Part shown: positions 38,136 through 50,600 of the stretch, in pieces | Position numbering within the stretch: position 1 is the stretch's first letter | Layout: each line of letters begins with the position of its first letter | Source: Yamagishiella unicocca | Taxonomy: Eukaryota; Chlorophyta; Chlorophyceae; Chlamydomonadales; Volvocaceae | NCBI GenBank assembly: GCA_003116995.1 | Contig: BDSL01000011.1 | Coordinates: forward strand, 868,001-932,000 | DNA length: 64,000 bases | Direction of reading: 5' to 3' | The notes under the pieces: generated by a model | What the model was told of the DNA's origin: nothing | The model's input: only the letters and a program-made list of their open reading frames with translations | Databases searched by the model: none | Position numbers and translations under genes: made by a program

Positions 38136-41100
38136 GCCTGGCAAGGATCAAGATAACGAACAAGGCGACGACATATTGAATCATGGGTCTTCATTGGAGG
38201 TAGGCTGCTCATGATGCCTGGCTGTCCAGCATATGCAACAGCCCTACTACTACGCTGTCATCACTACGTCACATTCTTGTATGTTCACACACAATTTGCA
38301 TCAATCTGTTGCGCACATGCCTGCTGGGACTTCGCCCCTTCTAATGCTCCTTAATCCCGAACATATTTCGATGCTCTGCAGTACGGCATTTTCGGGGTGC
38401 TGTTCACTCTCAGGTAGGATGAGTACGTGTGCGCTGTCGGCACTCCATATGGATGGAGCATATATGTGGGTGGGGTGGAAGGGCAGCGAGGGGATCTCCC
38501 CCTGCCCCTGCCCCAGCCGGCGCCCAGCCATCATAAGGCGAGGCATTGTTCCTGATCACTCTCGGCCTTTCAATGCATTCTTTCGGCAGCGGACGAATGC
38601 AAGCTTTATGCACCTTGAAAAAGGACGGGGCATGTCCGTACAGCGCCCCTAGTCTGCCATATCACCGCGACTGGGTGTGCTGAAGATGGTGCTAGCATAC
38701 TCATTGCCAGGCTGCTCATCATTTTCATGAATGCATCGCCATACTTCATTCCTTACGTATTTACTGCCCACCCTTATTGACGTCAGTTTCCATACCTGTT
38801 TGCAGCAAGGAGAAAGGCGAGGCTCGCATTCGCATCCGCTGGGTACTGCTCAAGATTCTTCTCGATGGCTGGCAGCTCTTTGCCACTGTAATTTCACCAG
38901 AAACGCAAGGCTGGAGCATCAACCCAAATGGAACGTGAGTTGCAACTATGATGTCTTCAAGACCCGAGAATGTAAATAAAAGATTCCTGCGTGCTAGGAT
39001 ATCATGTTTTTCGGGGCATATGTGAGTAGCTGTTGTGGTTGCTAATGCTGAGCAGTGCCAATTGTGTTACAAACAAACTCCCCGGTATTGTACTCAATCG
39101 CCATAACCAAGATGCATGTGGATTCCTGTCCTTACTCCACAGAGCGTGGGCCATTGTTGGCGTGCTCAATTTCACTTGGCTGGCGGATTTGGTGAGGCTG
39201 GCTCGCCAAGACAATTGTGGAACAACCTCTGTTGCTTGCGTCAAAATAATGTTAATTTGTCCATCAGGGGAGGGCACCAATCCAATGTTAGGTATCTAAC
39301 CATTTAGCCCACCCAGCAGCCATGCATCCCTACTTAATTGCCGCCGTCCACGGTACGCATGGGCACATGTATCGCAGGGATATGGCGTGTATTTGGCGGT
39401 GCTGTACTCCGTTCTGGCGATGCTTATCATCAACGTTTTCATGTGTGTGTGGGTAGCGTGGTGTTTTAAGGAACACAAATTTCCCGTCGTGTGGCCTATC
39501 AAGGTAGGCAGGCGCACTCCCTGCGTGGTCACCCTGCCCCCGGCGGGTTAAAGCACTAAGTTGATATGGTGCTTGCTATACGCTGGCGGCTAATAGCCGG
39601 GTGGGATTACGTAGCTACTTATTACACTTAATGTGCGTACACAAGTATCCAGGCCTGCATCTTGCGTCTCGCATCTCGCATCTTGCACCAAGCAATGCAA
39701 GCGAGTCTCACCATGTAACACATACAGTGTTGCGCCTTACCTGATGTAGGTGTTGCGGGTGTTCAGCAGTGTGTTCTTCCAGGCCTTCGATGTGGCCTCC
39801 CTGAACCTCCTCCAGGTGCGTTCCGTTCGAGGCCTCGAAGTGGGCGGTGCCAAGTAAACACGGTCTGCAGATAGCTGGATGGATGCACTCACATGCATGT
39901 ACGCGCACTTGTTATGGGTTATTTGATTGCAAATCCCTCCCGCAATCCGGATCTGCCGTGGCCTCGCAGCTTGGTATCAGTTGCCGCTATACAGGGCCGG
40001 CGCCGCACATGCGCTTCAAACTATTTCCTGAGTACAGTAAGTTTCGCCCTCTCACCGGTTGGGCTGTCTTCAATGGATATTTCAACCGTTGAATGAGTAG
40101 TTGATGTTGTAGTTGCTTGCCCGAAAGGAACATCGCACGACTCAACCAGCCTCTGCCAGGGGCGAGAGAAACTATTGGTGCTGGTGTTCTGTGCAGGCTG
40201 TGGGTCGTCACCCCACATCATGCACGCCGTGGTGTCGGCGCTCTGCCTCATCCTCTTCGTCGTCATTGCGCTCTTGCTGAATATGGCAGAGGTGTGTCGG
40301 CTGTTTAGCTTTCGGCGTGCCTTCTTTGGCTGGAGTGAAGTGAACGCATCCCAACACCTGCACTACTGTTTCCATGCTAGTTATTCGATTAACTTCATTA
40401 TTGCCCTAGCTGCTGCGTCCCTATATAATTCATTGTTTTACATTTGGTGTCAATTAACCCTCATTCATTGTGCTTTTCGCGTGCCGTACGTCCGCAGGTC
40501 GAGGTGAACCCGTTGTCCCGGCGACCGCTTGCTCTCGGTCACAGCGGCGCCGAGGTCATGGCTTTCGCGATCAAGGTACGGGCATACGCCGATGGGGAGC
40601 TATATTCCAGGCTTACCGTCATATAATGTAACCCTCAGTTTAGGCTGACCTTATTGCCGAAAGGAAACGTTGCTTTCGGCCCTAATACCATAATACACCG
40701 TCATTTTCGCGTTATCCAAGTGCGTGCAGCCGCAGCCGCCTTGCCCGCCACTGCACGTTCATCTATTTCCTGCCGTCATATTCCCATGTAACCCAAACCA
40801 CGCGTTTTGAACGTGAGCCGTGTTCTTGTCCCTAACACCGCGAGTTGCGACTGCCATGCATAGGTTCTGCTCACTCTGGTGAATGTCTTCCTTGGATGGG
40901 AGCGCGTTGCTGCCTGCGTCTATCTTGGACTATCGCTGGCCCTCACCTGGCAGAGCCTGCGATGGGTGAGTGCTGCGTTTCCATTGGTCTGGTGACGAGG
41001 GCGGCGCTGGATTAACCACGCGGCCGAAACTCAGTAACCCCGCCACACGCGCCTGTCAGTCCGGTAACGGGGGTGTCACCGTGCGGCCTAACTTCGGTAC

Positions 41101-41672
41101 GTAACTGCCGTACCCCATCGCACATGCCTGTCAGCCGTGTCAATCAAATGGTCAGAATTTGGTGGGGTTACCTGCCGCGTTGAGGAAGGGGTGACCGTCT
41201 GGGGTTGTCCGGGGTAACCCCTGCTTAAACTGACACTAGGGGGTGCAATTGTAGGGACTGACATTAGGGGGTGTAATTGTAGTGTACGTACACGAGTGTG
41301 CGCAACCCCGATGATATACCACCAATAATCACCGTGCACCCTTGTGACATTATTGCTTTACTAGTGGTATTTATGCGCCTCTCGGTCGTCGTAACCCAAG
41401 CCCACCCACTGCTTCCGTCCGCCTCAGAATCCCAACCTGGTTGCCTGGGTGAACTACCTCAAGGGCGGCGTCTCCGTTTCCATTGTCTGGTGCTCCGTGG
41501 CACTCGTGCTGCTGGTGTTTCAGCCTGGAATTAAGGAGCATGACGAAGACAAATGGGCCGATATCATGACCATCGCCATGCTGGTCGGCCTGGCGCCCGC
41601 CTTCGCGATTGGCGCACTCACATCATGGTACCTGATTCGACACGCGACCAGTACAGCACTCAAGGCCCTGGC
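38136..41672 (+). CDS. Gene B exons 2-12: N-terminal membrane block
   Basis: Exons: 38136-38199, 38382-38413, 38806-38934, 39143-39191, 39378-39503, 39750-39815, 39970-40036, 40197-40291, 40498-40575, 40864-40965, 41428-41672. The peptide reads acidic start (KDQDNEQGDDILNHGSSLE), YGIFGVLFTL, IRIRWVLLKILLDGWQLF, AWAIVGVLNFTWLADL, YLAVLYSVLAMLIINVFM, SALCLILFVVIALLLNMAE, RVAACVYLGLSLALTW, SIVWCSVALVLLVF and IMTIAMLVGLAPAFAIGAL. These are about seven membrane helices. The 38136 exon begins after CCCGAAG, a weak acceptor. It was accepted because its 64 nt and phase equal those of gene A exon 26200-26263 and the residues align. Confidence 0.86.
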
Positions 41673-44600
41673 GTGAGTCAAAACGAGCCCTGCCTTTTGG
41701 TACACTTGGCCTGTGTTTTTCCTATTGCTCCCTTTGGCGTCCCGAACGCAAACGGTGTCCCTTCTTACCTGAATGGCCTACCTTCCGATTTGTTTTGTCT
41801 CGCTCGCTTGACAGATGTGCGGGTAACTAGCTTACATTTAGCTTCCATGTCATGTACTTGATGACACACGTGGATGGTGTGGCTCTTCTAAGGTATGAGT
41901 AATAACCACACCCTCGCCTTATACGCTGTCTTCTGTCCACAGAACCAACAGGACCAACACGAAAAAAATGCCGCTGACAGAGGTACTTAAGAACGTCGAC
42001 GAACCCAGGGACATCGAAATTGTTGCAAGGTTGGTCGGTTCGTAATAAGTAATGTGTCTTCCGTACGTGCACCGCTGGTAGGCGCTGATGTTAATGTGTG
42101 TACGCGTATGGACCTCATTTGTACTTCTTCTCCCCTGAACAGTCGTATGCATGACGTGGTTGACATACAGTGCACGAAAGCGATGCGTTAATGCATTACT
42201 GGTGCTGTCCGGACATGGCTCGTAATTGAGTATGGCGTCGTGTGTGTGCGTAGGTGCTGTCGAGTGTGGACAGACCCTTGCACTCCCGACCCAGACGCCA
42301 CCAACAAGGCGCATCAAGTAGTTAAGGTGCGTCGCATCGTCCTCCATATATTACTTTTGTGCTGGGGCACCTGGCCCTCAGACAACAAGGTGCTAATGAT
42401 TACGGCAGCCGGCGGGATGAGCGAGGTGGTTGGGGCCGCGGGTTAATTTGCTTGTACAGATTTATTGGTATATGACAGTGTTTTTAGGACAGCGTTTCAT
42501 GTTCAGTAATGATCTCCAGTACGCACCGACCTTTTCAATGATGTAGCTGTGAATCTGTTTCATTCAGCGCACAGCGCCCCAAACACGTGATTGTTTCAGT
42601 GTGTAGAGCTTCAAGCTTCTAGAGCCACCCTTACTTGGAAGACGCTTTGCCTAGCTATCTACTGCATCGTCCAGGATATAAGGCTTGGATTGCTGAAGGA
42701 CGCCGGAACGTGATCGATTTGCCAATGCAATTTGTCAAAACGATTATTGGTGCGGGTACGGCTGCATCGACGTTCGGCCGCCTGGATCAGCTGTATGTCC
42801 GCCGCATCCTAGGCTAGCCAGAGCATCCATCAATAGATCCATCAGCATCCTGCTACCCCTACCTCAGACCCGTACACGCCGCGCTCCTTTGACCCTTCCG
42901 TCCGTTCATCCTCCCGGGCAGGCCGGCCTTGAGATGTTTCCTGGCAGTGCGTTCATGGTCCTGCTCCATGCCAACTTCATGATTGACGTGCTGGGGGTCA
43001 ACCAGAGTGGCAATCGTCGCATTGAGGTATGTACGTCGTGCTGGGGGAGCGATAGTGATTATTTGCGCACGCTCGCTTTGGAAGCACGTGGGTTCAGATT
43101 CGAACCTGGGTTCCTATCTATCAGGAGCCCTGAGTAGAATCAGGAACGACGGATATAGCTTTATGGAACAGACTACTGCTGGACGGGAGCGAATGACAGC
43201 GGAACGAGTAAAACCAGTCCGAATGAAAGTACCTCTTACCGTATGCGCTTGAGTCTTTGTGTGCGTCTGTGAAAGGTACGTATGGCTTGATGCCAAGTTT
43301 GTTCAATGCCTCTGCCGTCGCTATGAACGGTATGTGACCCTCAGGACGCGCGCAAGCTAAATCCGAGCCTCATGTGTCGCTTCATCATGTTCGTCAGGCA
43401 GCAGGAGGCAACGGTAAGGAAGTATGCGGCACGTGGCTGGTCAATGCTTACTTCGATGCACATTTATGGTCACGAATATTAACCACTCGCGCGGCGTTGT
43501 TTTTTCAGGTTGCAACCGGGGACCATGTCCGTCCTGATCGTACATAGCATTGCACATAGCATACGCACCTCTGTTATGTTAGTTCCCTTTCTTGGCACTG
43601 GGGGATGCTGGGGATAACAGTAAGCGCACGCAACCTGTAAATGCCCATGTGCATACGTATGTTCTATGTGTAATTAAATACTCGAAGCGTATGTTTGTGA
43701 CAACTTCCTTCCCTACCTGCCGTGTACCATTACCTACCATCCCAGCAAAGCGCAGCCGGAAACAGTGTCAATAATAGCGGTGGGGCCGCCATGGACTTAC
43801 TCGGGTAAGTACTTGTGTTGTCCTTTTTACGTTTTATATACTACCTTATGTAAGTAAGCACCGTTTCGCTTCAATTATGCTATCAGCAGCGGCTAACGCA
43901 AAATGCCGTGCCCTTACATCATGGTTGTGTCAATGCCCGTCTAGGTTCAATTATCGGTATATCATGCGGTAATACCCCATATGCTCATACCCATAATTAG
44001 GCGGGACATGCATATCGCGTTTACCGATGCATGTATGTGCGACCCGCCATACATCTCGTTGCTTCTATGTACCGTTGCTGCTCCACTCCACCTACATTGC
44101 AGCTATGTCGAGTACCAGCGCAAGCAACGTATGGTGGTTCGCCTGCATCGTGAGGCCCTGCAAGCCATGTGCAACTTCTGGTGAGGCAGTGCGTGCTTTA
44201 AGGCTCCATCACCTCACCGTCGATCAGAACTAGAATTTCATGTCATGAAAACCTTTTTAGGGTGAGACAATAAATTTCAGGGTCAAGTAATAATCACGTA
44301 AAAGCAAAATAAAAGATATAGACATCAGTGTTGTATTGTAAACAAAGGCGCATCTATCTGCTTGAGGAATTATACAAAATATCACCGATGCAAGCTTTCA
44401 AATTATTCCGATTATTGATTTGTAGTGATCCAGACATCCATAACGACGTTTTGTTGAGAGATGACGGCGCCCCTGCCTGCCCCGACCTGACTCGCAGGAG
44501 GGCACTGGACGCGTCCAACATTTCTTTCAAGCACCTGAGCACGGCGCTGGGGAGGATTGAGAGTTCGGTCTCACAGGTGAGCACGACACAATTGTGATAT

Positions 44601-47600
44601 GTAGAAGTCGGGGATTACATACATTGGGCGAACTTGCTCCTTTAGCGGTGAAGTACCCTAAGTGGGTTCCTAATCCCATAGTCCTTTGATAAGGAATTGT
44701 GCGTCCAGCGACCACAACGATAGAGATGGGATCTTCGTTACACTCATCATACGCGTACCATGCATCATACACCTAATACCTCATGTTGATATCTTTTGTA
44801 TTTGCTTGCCGCCATATTATTGTATCCCTCACAGGCCCAGACCGCATACCGTGTCGTACTGGAAAACTATGGCAAGAATCCCAAGCTGGTGCATCTGTAT
44901 GCCAGATTCCTCCAGACCATCAAAAACGACCCATGGCACGCGGTGAGTAGTGCTGACTGATAGTAACGCCTTGTGTTTCCTCTCATACTGATGTACGTAA
45001 TACGTCCCTTGTTCCTTTCTAGTGCACACCTGAACCAGCTTGCGTAATTAATTGGGCTTCTGGAAGTGTAAAGTGGCATCTTGGTGCCTCCAGCCGGCGA
45101 TGGTGTAGGAGTAACAATAATATTATTATTACGCCGGCCGGAGCCTGGCGTATATTTAGGGCGTTTATTAACGGCTGAGGGTCGGACTCCGCGCCTATAT
45201 GCCCGCGCCACCGGGGGTTATAGGATTACAATGAGGTTAAATTGGGATAAATGCAATGTGTTTGGGCTGACACACCTTTTGCGTTTCATCGGCGGTAATC
45301 CATCTATATTGCGGATCTAAATGTTCCGCAATATACAGGCCGAATATTTTGCCGAGGCTGAGAGGCTTGAGGAGGTCAAGGACGGGCATTCGGGTGGCCC
45401 CCTCATGCCGGATGGTAAGCGCATGTGAATCTCAGCATGGCGCGTGAGGACACCGGCCTTTATCTTTCAGCTGACTATATACATTGCATAGCCAAGCGTT
45501 GCTTCTACGTATCTGTTGGCCAAAGCAAGCCTGTCGTTATTTCTTTATCGATGTGGCGCTGCGCAACATGTTTTTACGGTAATAGTAAACTAATTGCTTG
45601 TGTTGTCTTCCGATATGTAGATGATGCTTATTAACCTGCCTCTACCTGCATGCGACAAGCGTTTCATGAGCATGCGTGCTGCTGTACATACGTATTTTCG
45701 GTATTTCATACCAAATCTCAGGCACACCGTTGTCCCGCATGGACGAGATCGACACTGCTGTGCTGGTCCTCAGCGCAACGGGCGAGGTGCAGATGGTACG
45801 TTTTTTCGAAAAACACACTGCGGAGAATGGCATACACTGTTATTGGCGTGCAATGGAGTCGAAATTGGTAGCGAGGAAGCTCTGCACGCAAGGGAATGCT
45901 GTAAAGCGGGTGATCCCGCCAGTGAACCCTTGGTCGGTAGTACGGCAGTTTCGAATCTTGTTCGTTAATAACATGCCCGCAACGGTGTGCAGCAGGTAGC
46001 GATTCAATGGCAGCCCTGTATGTTGAATATAGTAACTCCCATATGGTGACGCCGTTTGGCACACGTGCCTGAGGTGATATCGAACAGACCCGTGAAGAGT
46101 TACGTGCGTGCATATATACCTCATTAGCAAGGCCCTGGTGTTCGCAAACATCACTTATTACCTCCATCCTGCCCCATCCGGTTTAGGCAAACAGGCACAC
46201 CCAGGTTCTTTTTGGCTACAAGCGAGGTGCGATGGCCGTGTTTCGGGGTCCTCCATTTCGTACCTTCTGCATAATTATGAGTATAAGCGTAAAACGAAAG
46301 GACAGCTAGCTAGCCCAGTTAGGGCCGCCGTATGTACGCGCAGCTGGGCCCGCTTTTCGGTTCCCTTGCTTGCGGCTGGCTGGTAGGTGTGGATTACTGC
46401 ATTAGTTCGTTCCGACAGCAGCGAGACCAGCTTGTCCTACTACCACTGCTTCGGCAGCAGTGGCCATTAAATTGAAACTACCTAACGGCATCATCAAAAT
46501 TTCTTTGGACAGGTACTCTGGACGGCAAGCCTATGTCGACGCTTCTAGCGCCCCATTTCGCCCGCCGACTCGCCGAGAAGCTGGCATCCATGGCATCCAC
46601 ACGCGGTCTGGCCAGCGAACCTACTGAAGAGAGCTTGGACGAAGTTGTAGTTGGCCTGCATTACGACCGACTGGCGTTTCCCGCGAAGCTGTCTCTGCGC
46701 AAAGCTTCAGGCACGTATGAGCCATTTGATAGTGAAAATGTGCACGCACATGTCCTACATAATAACTTTGTTGGACTGCACGCACATGTCCTGTATAATG
46801 CTTTGGGCTAGATCCGTTGACTGCTGATGGCCGGCAGCAGTATGGTTCGATAGCTTGTGTATGCCTACGCACGGCACGTACTCCTTGCAGGTGTGGGTGA
46901 GGATTCGACAATTATCGCGCTTGTTGAGCCCATGCCAGCGACCAAGGGTGTCGCATGCTTATGGGTGACACACAACGGTATCATCACGGCGTGCGATCCG
47001 TCCTTCGTCGCATACTTCGGGTATGTACATCACCATGTTCTCGATGGAAAATAAAGGAATGGGCACTTTGACAAAGAAAGCAACAGATGGAACATCGGTA
47101 GATATACATGGGAAAGACGGACTATATAAAGAACACCTAAGCATGCATGCATACCACGCAGGTCAACATTTGGTTGTTGCGTGGTATGGCGTTCGAGGCT
47201 CGTCAACGCTCAGCATGTGTGCATCTTTGCATCCTGTATGCTTGCAGGTGGAAGGCGACCGAGGTGAATGGTGCAAGCATCAAGGCGCTGATATCATTGC
47301 AGTCGCCGACTGTCCAAGTGGAAGGTGGTGGTGACGAGGAAAAGGGATCCGAAGCCGTTCGAAATGAGAGCGCCAGTGAAGCCATGAAAAGGTACGCTGA
47401 TACCGTGCCAGCAAGCAGCTGTGTGGCTAGCTGCCATCCGGTGTCCTTGTTAATAACTAGCATCCCCTCCAGTTTTTCCTGACAGGTAGGGTAGTAGTTT
47501 GCAGCAGGTAATCGACTGAGCCATATATATGTCGTGTCGAGCACGTGCCTGATCCTTTCCACGTGCCTTCCTTTGTCGAGGGCACACTCAATACTGGCTA

Positions 47601-50600
47601 TAGGTTTCCAGCCAGCGACTGGAGAGGAAATCACCTAGCGCCGGACTACCAAAGCCTGGGTGCCCACACGTACAGGTTGCTAGCGCACACGGCTAGCGTC
47701 GGGATGGATCGGGAGGACAAGGGGCTGGCCTGCCTACTGGCGCACAAGTACGACAGGACGCTTATGCCCTGCACCATCGCGGTAACTGAAACCGGTGAGC
47801 AATGTTTGTTATTGCGTGACGATCTAAGCAGCAGCGACAGGAGTGCGCGGTCTAATGATTTGACGACAACCGAACTACCGCACGTTTGCAGGTGCCACCG
47901 ACACGCCGCCCGTGCATGAGTTGCGGATCAAGCTTGCCTCAAAACCATTGCAGCTGCTGGCGGTGAACCGCAAGGGCGTAATCTTGCACGCATCGTCTGA
48001 GCTGGCGGCTTGCCTACAGGACTCCATGGGAGGAGGCGCTGGAGGCCAATTCCGCGGCCTCAACCGCAACGGCAACCGATTTGCAATTGGTGAAGGGACG
48101 GCTCTGGGAACGGCGCCGTCGCCAGCAACAGACATGCTAGCCGGTTTCACGGTGTTCGACTTCCTTCCGCCATCATGGAAGGATGTCCACGTAAAAATGC
48201 TGAAGGTACAAAGGTGCTTTGTATATGAAAAAGCAAGAACGCTTACGTTCAGGTTGCGTGTGGCACCTGAACCGGTACAGTACGTACGTGAAACATGACT
48301 TTGTTGAGTGAGAAAGCGTGGGTTAACACCGTCACCGTCACAACCTTGCTGGTTTGGTTATTGCACACGTTTTCCCGGTCCCCTTACCTATACGAATGCA
48401 GGATACCACCGCCGCATCTCCGCCTGCCATCAATCAGTGGTCCTGCCGCAAAGCCGCGGCCAGCGGACCGACCTTGGAGATGCGCACTGCGAGCGGCAAG
48501 GAGCTGTTCATGCGCGTTAGGGTTTCTTCAACCGACGTCGCAAGCGAGGTGATCCATGTGATCCATATGGAAAGGTGCGCCAGGCGGCGGAGTGGGTGGA
48601 GTACAGTACCATATCAAGGGCGGGAACGAGTAGTTCTCGCGTCGTTCACTTTCAAACGGGTCTTCAGTAAATGTCCGCCCGCCGACGTTATTCTTGCGTG
48701 CAGATCCTCTATCGAGAATGCTCTTGCGGAACGACGCCTGCGCCTAAGCCTTACCGCCGACGGATTGGTTGCTGCGGTGCACGAGGGAAATCCCTCACAG
48801 CTGTTTGGTTTGGAGCTTAGTCAGGTTTGTAATGTCCGTCAGCGTATAAAAATGAAAATATTGCAGGTGCAACGATGTGTAGGTTCGGAACCGGAACCAG
48901 TTACACCAGTTCTGATGTGCGGAACGGAACCAGTTACAATCCGCCTTTCTGCCCTCGGTATGTTATGCAAAAATAATGCCACGTGCCGCACGTATATATC
49001 ATGACGGGGGACCCGGTGTGGCACCGACTGTATGTGTCGACGTGTACGGGACTTCCGTACCTACCGTGAGTGATTAACGTGCCCACATCACTTTCAATGC
49101 GCTCGCTCGTCGTTGGCTGCATCCGCAGGTCGTTGGGCACGGCCTGGGGGAGATTGTTGATGAGTCATCAACGACTGTCCCATCAAACACGCCCAGCAGC
49201 AGCGGGCCGAGGATGTTGGCGACCCTCATCAGCAGGTCAGCCCCGCCCGCAGCTGTCCCAATCAGATGTGATGACACACGATTGGTGACCGAACACCTTG
49301 GCCCACGCACTGCACAAATAAAGGATGCGTGCTCGAAGGGCTTCGATATTAGCCCCATAGGTTATTCGACATGCTCCTTGCTTCTACTGATTTGTACGCT
49401 ATCCGTACTACAGCGAGGCTGCGGATAGAAATCACCGCGAGGTTTATTTGTGGTGCGTGAATTATCATGGAAAATGGCGCTTGCCTTCAGCACGTGTAGT
49501 CCAAGATGGACACGCAAGTTGCTTGGCCAATGCGTGGCGGCCTGCCTCCGCTAAAATACGTACCATTGAAGTACTGGCCGAACTGCTCCTTGTCTACCTA
49601 CCAGGGCGCTGACGTACCCCGGCCATAGCTGGAGAGTCAAGGTCACCCCTTCTGCACGGAAAGCCCGACGAGGCGGCCCTGCTGCATCCGCAGAGTTGGC
49701 TGCTGCAATGCGCTCTGCGCTCGTGGCAAAGCCGGCCGTGATGCAGGTACGAAGGGGCAAGCCAGTAAATACACGTGAGCGGTATGTTGGGCGCGACGGG
49801 CGAGTAGGGCACTGGGCGCGCTGCCTAACCATCCCATGCACAATGCACGGTCACGTTAAGTACAAGCCACAAGCCCCTACCTGCTATGTAAGCGATTTAA
49901 GACCAACGAGGTGGTGGGTACCCGTCAGCCTTTTGCTTTGTGGTAGGGTCGCAGGCATCTTTACATGCGTTAGCTACAATCCATCATAGAGAGTGTAGCG
50001 ATATTTTCCGATGGTCATCACAGATTCCCTTGCATGTAATAGCACCGAAGAATGAGATCAATAACAGCCTCATTTGTCATTCAACTATTTCCACTCAATG
50101 CCAGGTCCACGTGGAGATGCCAACGGACGATGCAGATGCCGACAAGGGTCCTGCCGTGTTCGTGGACCTGTGGCCAGTAGCCAGCGTCACCGGCGTACTA
50201 GAGCTGGACCCTTACGGCCGTGTCCGCTCTGTCCTGGAGGAGCGCACGCGACCCGCGGGTCTGCTGTTTGGCATACCTAGCCAATCTTTGGTCGGGAGCA
50301 TGCTGGGTGAGCTGGTGGAACTGCCACACGGCCGTGCAACCCCAGGCGCCCTGATGTCACCGCACGGTGTGAAGAAGAGCAGCCTCAAGACTAAGGATAA
50401 GGAATTGACATTTAAGGTGAGTTTGGTCGCCCTGCGTACCGGGCTAACGTCATCCATGTATGTAAGCACTTGCGGCCTTCGCCTGCACCTGGTAAGGTAC
50501 GTTTGTCCCCATATACCCCGAGGCCGAAGTAGCTGCCACTCACACCTCGCTCGTTCGCTACTCAAATTTCGGTTGTCAGCGTGCGTAGCCAACAGTCAAA

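Noticed and set aside
42635..42817. Open plus frame of 60 codons between TPR-like exons
   Set aside because: Gene A joins the two flanking exons directly in phase, and no similar peptide exists there.
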